This document shows, piece after piece, positions 8,230 to 16,731 of a stretch of DNA of 64,000 nucleotides (within the stretch, counting starts at the first letter, position 1; every line of letters starts with the position of its first letter). Source of the stretch: CAVSKL01 sp963728475 [NCBI: Candidatus Eiseniibacteriota bacterium] (GTDB lineage Bacteria > Eisenbacteria > RBG-16-71-46 > JABDJR01); assembly GCA_963728475.1 (NCBI GenBank), contig CAVSKL010000003.1, forward strand, positions 620,001-684,000, read 5' to 3'. The notes under the pieces are model-generated. The model worked only from the letters and a program-made list of their open reading frames with translations. It had not been told where the DNA came from and searched no databases. Made by a program: the position numbers and the translations under genes.

Positions 8230-8904
8230 ATGGTCAGGTCCATCCTTCAGCTTTTCGGTAAGTCCCCGTTCGGCCCCGTCCAGAGCCACATGCGCAAGGT
8301 CCACGAGTGCGCCTCCCAGGTTCGGCCGCTGTTCGACGCGCTCATGGCCGGGGACCGCGAACGGATCGAGGCGATCTCCGCCGAGCTTTCGCGGCTCGAG
8401 CACGAGGCGGACGAGATCAAGAACGAGATCCGCGCCAATCTTCCCAAGAGCATCTTCCTCCCGGTGGACCGGCGGGATCTCCTGGATCTCCTCGGCGTTC
8501 AGGACGCCATCGCCGATCAGGCCGAGGACCTGGGGATTCTCCTCCGCATGCGCGAGCTGCGGATCCCCGGTCCGCTGCGGGTCCTCCTCCCCAAGCTGGT
8601 GGAGAGGTCCACGGTGGTGCCGGAGGAGGCCAACCGCCTGATCGAGGAGCTCGACGAGCTGGTCGAGGCCTCGTTCGCCGGCCCCCAGGCCGAGAAGGTG
8701 ATCAAGATCATCGACAACCTGGGGATCCTCGAGCACGAGTGCGACAAGGTGCAGTGGGAGTTCGCCCGCCAGGTGTTCCTGATCGAGAACGACCTCACCG
8801 CGGGGGAACTCTGGATGTGGCTCAAGCTGGGGAACAAGCTGGGCGACCTCGCCAACAGCGCGGAGAACGTGGGCAAGCGCCTGCATCTCATGCTCCACAA
8901 GTAA
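8230..8904 (+). CDS. DUF47 family (PhoU-like) phosphate transport accessory protein
   Basis: 224 residues, almost entirely helical, with 'HEADEIKNEIRANLPKSIFLPVDRRDLLDLL' type helices of which 'SIFLPVDRRDLLDLL' is the family hallmark. DUF47 proteins resemble PhoU and are normally encoded beside PiT transporters, regulating phosphate uptake. Here the PiT gene follows after 21 bases. ATG 8230 was chosen because AGGAGGAGCC sits at the right distance; an upstream ATG at 8131 gives an unlike N-terminus. Confidence 0.88.
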   Translation: MVRSILQLFGKSPFGPVQSHMRKVHECASQVRPLFDALMAGDRERIEAISAELSRLEHEADEIKNEIRANLPKSIFLPVDRRDLLDLLGVQDAIADQAEDLGILLRMRELRIPGPLRVLLPKLVERSTVVPEEANRLIEELDELVEASFAGPQAEKVIKIIDNLGILEHECDKVQWEFARQVFLIENDLTAGELWMWLKLGNKLGDLANSAENVGKRLHLMLHK

Positions 8905-8925
8905 GCTCGAACTTCAGGGGGCGGA

Positions 8926-10188
8926 ATGGGGTTCGAGCTGGTCATCGTGCTCATCGCGGCCGCGGCCGGGTTCTACATGGCGTGGAACATCGGCGCCAAC
9001 GACGTCGCCAACGCCATGGGCACCTCGGTGGGGTCCCACGCCCTCACCCTCCGCCAGGCGGTGGTGGTGGCCGGGATGTTCGAGCTGGCGGGGGCGATCC
9101 TGGTCGGGGCGCACGTCACCCAGACCGTGCAGAGCGGCATCGTCTCCCCCGAGGCCTTCGGCGCCGACCCCCATGCCTACATCTACGGCATGCTGGCCGC
9201 GCTCCTCGCCGCCGCGGTGTGGCTCCACCTCGCCACCCAGTTCGGCCTTCCCGTCTCCACCACCCACGCCATCGTGGGAGCGGTGGCCGGCTTCGGAATC
9301 GTGGCCGGCGGGTTCGGGGCGGTGAGCTGGGGGAAGATGGGTCAGATCGTCCTCTCCTGGTTCACGTCGCCGCTCCTGGGGGGGCTCCTCGGTTACCTGG
9401 TATTCCTCCTGGTGGGGCGGGCCATCCTCGATTCCGAATCCCCGGTCCGCCGGGCCCGTGTGCTCGCCCCCTGCTTCGTGTTCGTCACCGTGTTCATCGT
9501 CGCGCTCTCGATCCTGTTCAAGGGGCTGAAGAACCTGAACCTGAACCTGCCCCTGGGGCGCGCCTCGCTCCTGGCCGCCGGCGCCGGGCTGGCGGTGGCG
9601 CTGGTCTCGCTCGGACCCATGCTCCGTTACCTGCGGCAGCGCGAGCGGGCGGAGCTGGCCGACCAGTACCTGTTCGTGGAACGGATCTTCCGGTACCTGC
9701 AGATCATGACCGCGGCCTCGGTGGCCTTCGCGCACGGCTCCAACGACGTGGCCAACGCCGTCGGGCCCCTGGCCGGGATCGTCAACGTGGCCCGAGAAGG
9801 GCTCGTGGGCGGGAAGGCGCCGGTCCCGTTCTGGGCTCTCATGCTCGGCGGCGGGGGGATCGTGGTCGGGCTCGCCACCTGGGGCTACAAGGTGATCTAC
9901 ACCATCGGCTCCCGCATCACCGAGCTCACCCCCACCCGCGGGTTCAGCGCCGAACTCTCGGCCTCGGCCACCATTCTCATCGGTTCCCGGCTGGGAATGC
10001 CCATCTCCACCACCCACGTCCTGGTCGGCGCGGTGGTGGGGGTCGGTTTCGCCCGCGGGATGGCCGCGCTCAATCTGCGCATGCTGCGGGACATCGCGTA
10101 CTCGTGGCTCTTGACCGTCCCCTTCACCGCCGTCCTCACCGCCGGGCTCTACGAGGGGATCGTGCTGGCGCTCCGGGCGGCGGGCTGA
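8926..10188 (+). CDS. pit: PiT family inorganic phosphate transporter
   Basis: 420 residues with about ten membrane helices and the two inverted signatures of the family: 'GANDVANAMGTSVGS' near the N-terminus and 'HGSNDVANAVGPLAG' in the second half, plus two 'STTHA/STTHV' stretches. PiT carriers import phosphate, often as metal-phosphate, using the proton or sodium gradient. Coupled to the DUF47 gene just upstream, a common pairing. GGGGCGG provides a weak ribosome site. Confidence 0.93.
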   Translation: MGFELVIVLIAAAAGFYMAWNIGANDVANAMGTSVGSHALTLRQAVVVAGMFELAGAILVGAHVTQTVQSGIVSPEAFGADPHAYIYGMLAALLAAAVWLHLATQFGLPVSTTHAIVGAVAGFGIVAGGFGAVSWGKMGQIVLSWFTSPLLGGLLGYLVFLLVGRAILDSESPVRRARVLAPCFVFVTVFIVALSILFKGLKNLNLNLPLGRASLLAAGAGLAVALVSLGPMLRYLRQRERAELADQYLFVERIFRYLQIMTAASVAFAHGSNDVANAVGPLAGIVNVAREGLVGGKAPVPFWALMLGGGGIVVGLATWGYKVIYTIGSRITELTPTRGFSAELSASATILIGSRLGMPISTTHVLVGAVVGVGFARGMAALNLRMLRDIAYSWLLTVPFTAVLTAGLYEGIVLALRAAG

Positions 10189-10211
10189 TTCCGGGCCCCG
10201 CGGACCGGCGG

Positions 10212-11036
10212 TTAGCCCGCGACGCTCCGGTCGAGGAACTTCCGGCAGGCCGCCGCGGCCTCCTCCCGCGCGTCCCAGTGCACCCAGTGTCCCGACTCGG
10301 GGAAGACCGCCTGGTCCAGCCGGTGCGCGCGAAGGAAGAGCCTGGTCTCGGGGGGGGAACTCTTCCCCCCGAGCAGGTAGAGGCGGGGCTGGGGGAGCTC
10401 CCGGTACCGCCGGCCCAGCTCGGACCCGGAACTTTCCGCCACCAGAGCGTGGGAAGCGTCGAGGAATGCCTCCGCGTCGCTCCTTGAGAAACTCACCAGG
10501 TAGCGGAGCTTTCCCGCCTCGCCGCGCCCGCCCTCCTCCTCGTACCGCGCGACCACTGAGTTCCGCCAGCGGCCGTAGCGTCCGTCGTGCTCCGCCCGCA
10601 CCGCCTCGCGGCTCAGCGTGCAGTCGGGCGGGGTGAGGTTTCCCTCCAGGCTCAGGATCCCCAGGCAGCGGTTCGGCGCGGTCTCGGCCAGGTGTACGGC
10701 CACCGCGCCCCCCATGGAGTGCCCGACCACCACAAACCTCCGGATCCCCAGGGCGTCGGCGAGCGCCAGGGCCAGCGCCGCTTGCCCGGCCAGGGCGCGA
10801 TCGGTGCCGGGATGGCGCGGGCTCCGGCCGAATCCGGGGACGTCGGGGGCGAGCGCGCCGAAGGGTCGCAGGTCGGGGACGGAGAGGAACTCGGGGAAGG
10901 TGAGGTGCGAATCGCCGAGGCCGTGGAGGCAGAGAAGCGTGGGCTCGCGCCCCGCCCGCGCCGCATAGTGCACGGGGGACGCCCCCCCTTCCCAGGTGCC
11001 GGAGGAGAGACCCGCTCCGGCCAGGATCGCTTCCAT
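10212..11036 (-). CDS. Alpha/beta hydrolase
   Basis: 274 residues from ATG 11036. The fold shows the oxyanion strand 'LLCLHGLGDSHLTF', the nucleophile elbow 'VVGHSMGGAV' and a C-terminal 'ESGHWVHWD' carrying the catalytic His. It hydrolyses an ester, amide or similar bond; substrate unknown. The start at 11036 is preferred to the longer form because a TAGAAT -10 box (11080-11085) overlaps the upstream ATG at 11081. It converges with the PiT gene, only 23 bases away. Confidence 0.85.
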   Translation of the reverse strand: MEAILAGAGLSSGTWEGGASPVHYAARAGREPTLLCLHGLGDSHLTFPEFLSVPDLRPFGALAPDVPGFGRSPRHPGTDRALAGQAALALALADALGIRRFVVVGHSMGGAVAVHLAETAPNRCLGILSLEGNLTPPDCTLSREAVRAEHDGRYGRWRNSVVARYEEEGGRGEAGKLRYLVSFSRSDAEAFLDASHALVAESSGSELGRRYRELPQPRLYLLGGKSSPPETRLFLRAHRLDQAVFPESGHWVHWDAREEAAAACRKFLDRSVAG

Positions 11037-11079
11037 GCCGCGTCCGCCTTTCCGCGGGTGCGTCGCCCCGCTCCCACGC

Positions 11080-11085
11080 ATTCTA
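11080..11085 (-). promoter_or_regulatory. TAGAAT -10 box for the alpha/beta hydrolase gene
   Basis: Read on the minus strand, CTAGAATGCG contains TAGAAT about 43 bases upstream of ATG 11036. The box overlaps a possible upstream ATG, which argues against that start. No clear -35. Confidence 0.4.
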
Positions 11086-11196
11086 GCCCCGGGGGGGCGC
11101 CGCCCCAAGCCCCTCTTGGCCGCGGGGCGGCGGCCGGGTTAGGCTCACCGCCTTCCGGTCCGTAGGCTTCGGGTTCCCGCGCAGAGGAGTTCGACC

Positions 11197-12156
11197 GTGA
11201 ATTATCGTCGTCTGGGACGCTCCGGGCTCAAGGTCAGCGAGGTCTCGCTGGGATCGTGGCTCACCCTGGGGGGGACGGTGGACCAGCCCGCCACCGACCG
11301 GATCATCCACCGGGCGCTCGACCTGGGGATCAACTTCTTCGACACCGCCGACGTCTACAGCCAGGGCCAGGCGGAGACCGTGCTGGGGAAGGCGCTCAGG
11401 GACGTGCCCCGGCACGAGCTGGTGGTCGCAACCAAGGTCATGGGCCCGGTGTGGCCGGGGCCGATGGGGCGCGGGCTCTCCCGGAAACACGTGATGGACG
11501 CCGTGGATCGGAGCCTCGGGCGGCTGGGCATGGAGTACGTCGATCTCTACCAGGCCCACGCCTCCGACGACGACACTCCGCTCGAAGAAACGCTGTCCGC
11601 CTTCAACGACCTGGTCCGGCAGGGGAAGGTCCGCTATCTGGGGGTCTCCAATTTCACCGCCGAGCAGACGGTGGAGTGCATGCGGATCTGCGAGCGGAAC
11701 GGGTGGGAGCGGATCGTCTCGCACCAGCCCCCCTACAACCTGCTCGACCGCCGGGTGGAGCCCGGCCTCATTCCCCGCTGCCGGACCGAGGGAATCGGGC
11801 TCATCGTCTACAGCCCCCTCGCCCAGGGGGTCCTCACCGGCAAGTACCTCGGCGGGAAGACCCCCGAGGGATCACGGGCCACCACCGACGGCGCCAAGTT
11901 CATGGGGAAGTGGATGGAGGAGAAGGAGATGACCCGGGTGGAAACCCTGGTGAGGATCGCCGGACGGTTGGGAAAGAGCCCGGCCCAGGTCGCGGCGGCA
12001 TGGACGCTGCGGGATCCGGTGGTCGCCTCCGCCATCGTGGGCGCCTCCAGCGCCGGGCAGCTGGAGGAGAACGCCGGCGCCTCCGGCATCGTGCTCGATG
12101 CCAAGGACTTGACCGAGCTGGAGGAGGCGTTTCCTCTCTCCGGGATTCCACTGTAG
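11197..12156 (+). CDS. Aldo/keto reductase (potassium-channel-beta-like subgroup)
   Basis: 319 residues starting at a GTG with AGAGGAG upstream. The catalytic tetrad is visible: Asp and Tyr in 'FFDTADVYSQGQAE', Lys in 'VVATKVMG', His in 'YQAHASDDDTPLEETL'. 'RYLGVSNFTAEQ' and 'GIGLIVYSPLAQGVLTGKY' are typical of AKR TIM barrels. It reduces an aldehyde or ketone with NADPH in the cytoplasm; natural substrate unknown. It is divergent from the alpha/beta hydrolase gene. Confidence 0.9.
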   Translation: MNYRRLGRSGLKVSEVSLGSWLTLGGTVDQPATDRIIHRALDLGINFFDTADVYSQGQAETVLGKALRDVPRHELVVATKVMGPVWPGPMGRGLSRKHVMDAVDRSLGRLGMEYVDLYQAHASDDDTPLEETLSAFNDLVRQGKVRYLGVSNFTAEQTVECMRICERNGWERIVSHQPPYNLLDRRVEPGLIPRCRTEGIGLIVYSPLAQGVLTGKYLGGKTPEGSRATTDGAKFMGKWMEEKEMTRVETLVRIAGRLGKSPAQVAAAWTLRDPVVASAIVGASSAGQLEENAGASGIVLDAKDLTELEEAFPLSGIPL

Positions 12157-12239
12157 CCGCCCCTTGAAGGTCCGGTCCCGGCCGCCCGTTCCGCCGGTTC
12201 GAAATCCGTCGGAAGGCCTCACCTGATTATCGAGATCAA

Positions 12240-12269
12240 TTGACCCCAATTCGAGTCGTGCAGTAGTCT
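12240..12269 (+). promoter_or_regulatory. Promoter for the paired secreted proteins
   Basis: TTGACC (12240-12245) and TAGTCT (12264-12269) are separated by 18 bases. The spot is visibly richer in A/T than its surroundings. Transcription would begin near 12276, leaving a leader of about 117 bases before the first gene. Confidence 0.5.
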
Positions 12270-12392
12270 GATTCTCGTCGTCGGGGCTCGTTTCGAGTCA
12301 AGCCTTCCACAGCGCTCGCGGGGGTGGCCCGTCGCGGGCGCTTCCAATCCTCGATCCGCATCACAAGACGTGCGTTCGCCAAGGAGGTCCGC

Positions 12393-13058
12393 ATGAAGGC
12401 CTTGAGATACCGGGGAGCCGTTCTGGCCCTGGCCGCGACGGCGATTCTCGCCGTGGCTGCTTTCGCCAACGTGTATCTCCTCGATTTCACCGGGTACGAC
12501 TACTGGCAACCCAGCGGGTGTTACAACGCGGTCGGGTTCGTGCCGGCGGTGAACCCCGACTACCTGAGCTTCGACTACTCCACCAACCAGTACACGTTCA
12601 GCCTGCAGAACATGTGCGCCGCCTCGATCGACACCGTGAGCGGGTACATCGTCTACTCGTTCTCGAGCGGGACCTTCGACGTGTACTGCGACTCCCTGGC
12701 CGGCGGCACCGCCGCCGACTACGGAACCAACCCGCCCAACGCCACCGCCCCTTCGACCTTCGAGGACGGCGAGTGCGTGCTGGGAGGCGACATCACTTCC
12801 TTCAGCATCGTCTACGATCCCTCCACCGGGACCGGCGATCTGGACGGCATGATGTCGCTGAACCGCGGAACCCAGCTCTCCAGCATCCCCCCCGATCAGC
12901 GGACGGGATGGACCCTGGCCGCGGTCCGCGACGACACGCCGGAGTTGCCCGCCGGTTACCGGTGGCAGATCACCGGTCGCGTCTCGATCAACGAGCCCGT
13001 GCCTACCCGGCCCACCACCTGGGGTCACCTGAAGCAGCACTACACGGGAGGGGAATAG
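12393..13058 (+). CDS. Secreted protein of unknown function, first of a related pair
   Basis: 221 residues from ATG 12393, preceded by AAGGAGG. A signal peptide (hydrophobic 'GAVLALAATAILAVAAFA') is followed by a beta-rich, Tyr/Ser/Thr/Asp-rich domain with few charged residues and the segment 'FDVYCDSLAGGTAADYG'. The C-terminus reads 'PTRPTTWGHLKQHYTGGE'. The next gene shares the 'VYCDS..' motif, an 'STF.DG..L.G' motif and the same C-terminal 'PTTWGHLK', so the two are paralogues separated by only two bases. I recognise no named family. An extracellular or cell-surface location is expected. Confidence 0.8.
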   Translation: MKALRYRGAVLALAATAILAVAAFANVYLLDFTGYDYWQPSGCYNAVGFVPAVNPDYLSFDYSTNQYTFSLQNMCAASIDTVSGYIVYSFSSGTFDVYCDSLAGGTAADYGTNPPNATAPSTFEDGECVLGGDITSFSIVYDPSTGTGDLDGMMSLNRGTQLSSIPPDQRTGWTLAAVRDDTPELPAGYRWQITGRVSINEPVPTRPTTWGHLKQHYTGGE

Positions 13059-13060
13059 CC

Positions 13061-13759
13061 ATGAGGTTCAGCTACACCCGCTTCGCGATCATCACGCTCG
13101 TCGGCGCCCTGGCCCTTCCGGCCGGCGCGGCCCTGGCCCTCACCAACCCGGTCCTGGACCTCGGTGACGGATATGCGACCGAGGGGAGCCGGGCGCCCGG
13201 GGTCCGTACCTCGGTGGCCGGCGACACCCTGACCATCGTGGGCCACGTGATCCAGTTCAACGACCCGCTCCAGGATCTGGACGCCAACGACCCGAACGTC
13301 GAGTACACCTACATCCTGTCCGGGCTGGCGTCGGGGGGGTCCACCAGCGACGCTCTCTACTACAACACCAACTACGGCGGGGGATTCTTCCAGGTCTACT
13401 GCGACAGCTCCCTGAACGCGGACACCGCCGACCGGTCGACCTTCACCGACGGCACCCTCATCCTGGAAGGGACGTTCTCGGGCTTCGTGGCCAAGCTTCG
13501 CATCAGCCCCTCCAGCTGCGCGGGGAGCATCAACTCGGACCTCCAGTTCACCGGCGGGACCCTGTTCAGCCGGCTGAGCCAGAGCGGGGTCGGGTTCGCG
13601 GGCCTGCTCACCGGCGCCTACACCGCCTGCACCAGCGAGGTGCCGACCGCCCAGCAGAACCAGGGGTACTTCGGGCTGGCCAAGCCCAAGATCGACGTCA
13701 CCCCGCCCACGCCCACGGTGCCTACCACCTGGGGACATCTGAAGAACAGCTACGAGTAG
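13061..13759 (+). CDS. Secreted protein of unknown function, second of a related pair
   Basis: 232 residues, starting two bases after the preceding stop. The signal peptide ('FAIITLVGALALPAGAALA') leads to a beta-rich domain with 'FFQVYCDSSLNADTADRSTF' and ends 'PTVPTTWGHLKNSYE'. The shared C-terminal motif with its neighbour may be a sorting or anchoring tail. A perfect-stem terminator lies 22 bases after the stop, closing a two-gene transcript. No enzyme motif is visible. Confidence 0.8.
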   Translation: MRFSYTRFAIITLVGALALPAGAALALTNPVLDLGDGYATEGSRAPGVRTSVAGDTLTIVGHVIQFNDPLQDLDANDPNVEYTYILSGLASGGSTSDALYYNTNYGGGFFQVYCDSSLNADTADRSTFTDGTLILEGTFSGFVAKLRISPSSCAGSINSDLQFTGGTLFSRLSQSGVGFAGLLTGAYTACTSEVPTAQQNQGYFGLAKPKIDVTPPTPTVPTTWGHLKNSYE

Positions 13760-13781
13760 CACGCGGCGCCCATCGTGACCG

Positions 13782-13822
13782 GGCCTCCGGCGGGCAGCTC
13801 CCGCCGGAGGCCTTTTCATTTT
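13782..13822 (+). terminator. Strong intrinsic terminator after the secreted pair
   Basis: A perfect 13-bp stem, GGCCTCCGGCGGG (13782-13794) with CCCGCCGGAGGCC (13800-13812), five-base loop CAGCT, followed by TTTTCATTTTC. It is the only textbook terminator I see in the window. Confidence 0.9.
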
Positions 13823-13928
13823 CCGCCGCGCCGCCGGCGACCCCGCCTTCAGTTTTGCTCTGGCGTTTTTCTTGCCGCTCCTCCTATCATGCCGACGTCG
13901 GCCTCGGTCGGCGTCGAGGAGGAGCGGT

Positions 13929-14741
13929 GTGAGCTCGAGCCCCCGTCGATCTTCGGAAGCGATAAAATCGGAAGTCCGGGCCGCCCTGGACGCGTGGCCC
14001 GGCGCGGTCGCCCGCCGGAGACTGCTCGCGTTGTGCAAGGGTGAGGATCTGGACCGCCTGAACCTGGTCGGCTACGCCCTGGCCCGGTGCGGTAGCCCGC
14101 GCCGTGCCGCCTCGGATGAATTCCTGGCCGCGTTCCAGGACGACCGCCGGTACGCCGTGCGCACCGTGGTCCTCTACGCCCGCGCCTACCTCCACGACAC
14201 CGATCCCCGCGCGTTTGTGCGCGAGATGGGGCGGGTGGCCTCGCTTCCCGGCCGGCGCCCCTGGATCCCGATCATGGAGGAGCTCTACTGGATGTGGTCG
14301 CGGGCACCCCGCGACATGTTCCGGCTCATGTCCCCCTGGTTCGCCCACCGCGACCCCCGCCGCCGGTGGGTGGCGCTCCATGGCCTGGAGATCCCCGCCC
14401 GCCGGGACCCGCGCGCCGTGCTGAAGGTGCTCCGGAGTTTCCGCGGGGAGCGCAACGCCCGCGTACGCCGGCTCCTCGGCCACGTGCTCGGTCAGTGTCT
14501 CTACCCACGGCACCCCGACCATTCCCTGGAGGAGATGTCCCGATGGCTGAGCGACCACGCGGCGGCGGCGCCGGCGCTGGTGCGCCGGGCCGAACAGCAG
14601 GTCGGGATCTGGTTCGACTCGGGGCGGGGGAGCGACCGGCAGCGGCGGCGGCTGCTCCGGGTGAGCCGCGACTACGCCGAGAGCCCCCAGCCCGCGGTGC
14701 GCGCCCACGCCCGGAGATTGATGCGCGTCCTGGAGGGGTGA
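13929..14741 (+). CDS. HEAT-repeat-like protein, possibly related to DNA alkylation repair fold
   Basis: 270 residues from a GTG at 13929 with GAGGAGGAGCG upstream. The protein is almost wholly helical, Arg-rich, with repeating two-helix units such as 'DPRRRWVALHGLEIPARRDP' and 'NARVRRLLGHVLGQCL'. This pattern resembles HEAT or AlkD-type repeats that wrap DNA or proteins, but no diagnostic AlkD residues can be confirmed by eye. A TATCAT box (13885-13890) could be its -10. The gene stands alone between a terminator and korA. Confidence 0.65.
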   Translation: MSSSPRRSSEAIKSEVRAALDAWPGAVARRRLLALCKGEDLDRLNLVGYALARCGSPRRAASDEFLAAFQDDRRYAVRTVVLYARAYLHDTDPRAFVREMGRVASLPGRRPWIPIMEELYWMWSRAPRDMFRLMSPWFAHRDPRRRWVALHGLEIPARRDPRAVLKVLRSFRGERNARVRRLLGHVLGQCLYPRHPDHSLEEMSRWLSDHAAAAPALVRRAEQQVGIWFDSGRGSDRQRRRLLRVSRDYAESPQPAVRAHARRLMRVLEG

Positions 14742-14856
14742 CCCCCCGACGGCCTCCCGGGCCTGTGATAACATACCCGGTCGGTCGTCGATGGGGCTGC
14801 GGGCCGCTCCGCGGGCTCGCACTGGCCTCCCCGCGTATCCCCGGCGGAAAACGGCG

Positions 14857-14862
14857 CATACT
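14857..14862 (+). promoter_or_regulatory. CATACT -10-like box directly before korA
   Basis: CATACT ends six bases before ATG 14869, the spacing expected if transcription starts at the initiation codon. Another candidate, GATAAC, lies near 14767. Confidence 0.3.
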
Positions 14863-14868
14863 GGAGCC

Positions 14869-16731
14869 ATGGATTCCAAGACCCTAGAAAAAGAACGCGT
14901 TCGCCTGGACGACGTGGTGATCCGCTTCGCCGGGGACTCCGGCGACGGCATGCAGCTCACCGGAACCCAGTTCTCCACCACCACCGCGGTGGCCGGAAAC
15001 GACCTGGCCACCCTCCCGGACTTCCCGGCCGAGATCCGCGCCCCCGCGGGGACGCTCCCGGGGGTGTCGGGTTTCCAGATCCGGTTCTCCAGCCACGACA
15101 TCCACACCCCCGGCGCCGAGCCGGACGTGCTGGTGGCCATGAACCCGGCCGCGTTGCGGCTGAACGTGAAGGATCTGAGGCCCAACGGCATCCTCATCAT
15201 CAACACCGACGCCTTCACCCAGCGGAACCTGGAGCGGGTGGGCTACGACGCCAACCCCATCGAGGACCACACCCTGGACGCCTACCGGGTGATCCCGGTC
15301 CCGCTCACCGACCTCACCCGCAAATCGCTCGACGCCACCGGGCTCACCCCCAAGGAGAAGGACCGCTGCAAGAACTTCTTCGCCCTGGGGATCATGTACT
15401 GGCTCTACAACCGCTCGCCGGAGATCACGGTCAAGTGGGTGGAAAGCCGGTTCAAGGCCCGTCCCGACCTGGTGGAGGCGAATCTCCTGGCGCTCAAGGG
15501 GGGGATGGAATACGCGGGAGCGGTCCAGCTCTTCCAGTCCACCTACGAGGTGCCGCCGGCGGTCATGCCCCCCGGGCGCTACCGCAGCATCAACGGTAAC
15601 GGCGCCCTGGCCCTGGGTCTGATCTGCGCCGCCCGCAAAGCCGGGCTGACCCTGTTCCAGGGGTCGTATCCCATCACTCCGGCCAGCGACGTGCTCCATG
15701 AACTCTCGCGCTACAAGAACTACGGGGTGGTCACCTTCCAGGCCGAGGACGAGATCGCCGCGGTCACCGCGGCCATCGGCGCCGCCTTCGCCGGGGCGCT
15801 GGGGCTCACCACCACCAGCGGCCCCGGGATGGCGCTGAAGGGCGAGGCCCTGGGGCTGGCGGTGATGACCGAGCTGCCGCTGGTGGTGGTCGACATCCAG
15901 CGCGGCGGCCCCAGCACCGGGCTCCCCACCAAGCCGGAGCAGGCCGATCTGCTGCAGGCGATGTTCGGCCGGCACTCCGAGTCGCCGCTCCCGGTCCTGG
16001 CCGCGGCCACGGTGGGGGACTGCTTCTGGATGGCGTTCGAGGCCGCCCGCATCGCGCTCAAGTACATGACTCCGGTGATCCTGCTGACCGACGGCTATCT
16101 GGCCAACGGCGCGGAGCCGTTCCGGATCCCCGCGGTGGAGGACCTGCCCGAGGTCCCGGTCCAGTTCGCGGCCTCGGACAACGGCGCCGAGTTCATGCCC
16201 TACCGCCGGAATCCGGATACCCTGGCCCGGCCCTGGGCCCGCCCGGGGACCCCGGGGTTGGAGCACCGGATCGGCGGCCTGGAGAAGGCCGAGGTCACCG
16301 GCAACGTCTCCTACGATCCCGAGAACCACGAGAAGATGATCCACCTCCGGGCGGAGAAGGTCGCGAGGGTGACCGCGGAGATCGCCCCCCTCGAGATCTA
16401 CGGGGCTGGGAAGGGGGACGTCCTGGTGGTCGGATGGGGTAGCACTTACGGAGCCATCCGCGGAGCCATGGAGGAGTGCCTGGCCAAGGGAGTATCGGTG
16501 GGCCACGTCCATCTGCGCCACCTCAATCCCCTGGCCGCGGACCTGGGCGAGATCATGAAGCGCTACCGCCGGGTCCTGGTGCCGGAGATGAACACCGGGC
16601 AGCTCTCCATGCTGATCCGGGCCCGGTACCTGGTGGACACGGTGGGATTGAACAAGATCCAGGGACGCCCGTTCGCGGTAACCGAGATCGTCGAGAGCAT
16701 CGAGTCCCTGGCCCGGGAGGCAAAGTCATGA
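14869..16731 (+). CDS. korA: 2-oxoacid:ferredoxin oxidoreductase, alpha (fused gamma-alpha) subunit
   Basis: 620 residues. The N-terminal gamma domain starts 'VVIRFAGDSGDGMQLTG'; the alpha domain follows from about residue 240 with 'QGSYPITPASDVLHELS', 'FQAEDEIAAVTAAIGAAFAG' and 'DIQRGGPSTGLPTK', the typical KorA pyrimidine-binding region. With KorB it oxidatively decarboxylates a 2-oxoacid (2-oxoglutarate most often for this layout) to acyl-CoA, CO2 and reduced ferredoxin. Its stop overlaps korB (ATGA). Whether the substrate is 2-oxoglutarate or another 2-oxoacid is not certain. Confidence 0.93.
   Translation: MDSKTLEKERVRLDDVVIRFAGDSGDGMQLTGTQFSTTTAVAGNDLATLPDFPAEIRAPAGTLPGVSGFQIRFSSHDIHTPGAEPDVLVAMNPAALRLNVKDLRPNGILIINTDAFTQRNLERVGYDANPIEDHTLDAYRVIPVPLTDLTRKSLDATGLTPKEKDRCKNFFALGIMYWLYNRSPEITVKWVESRFKARPDLVEANLLALKGGMEYAGAVQLFQSTYEVPPAVMPPGRYRSINGNGALALGLICAARKAGLTLFQGSYPITPASDVLHELSRYKNYGVVTFQAEDEIAAVTAAIGAAFAGALGLTTTSGPGMALKGEALGLAVMTELPLVVVDIQRGGPSTGLPTKPEQADLLQAMFGRHSESPLPVLAAATVGDCFWMAFEAARIALKYMTPVILLTDGYLANGAEPFRIPAVEDLPEVPVQFAASDNGAEFMPYRRNPDTLARPWARPGTPGLEHRIGGLEKAEVTGNVSYDPENHEKMIHLRAEKVARVTAEIAPLEIYGAGKGDVLVVGWGSTYGAIRGAMEECLAKGVSVGHVHLRHLNPLAADLGEIMKRYRRVLVPEMNTGQLSMLIRARYLVDTVGLNKIQGRPFAVTEIVESIESLAREAKS

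Noticed and set aside
3616-8898. A 1760-codon open frame on the minus strand
   Set aside because: It runs antisense through the M14 peptidase, aldehyde dehydrogenase and DUF47 genes, which have clear motifs. Long antisense frames are expected where third codon positions are almost all G/C.
12196-12212. GGTTCGAAATCC resembling a tRNA T-loop
   Set aside because: No acceptor, anticodon or D stem can be built around it.
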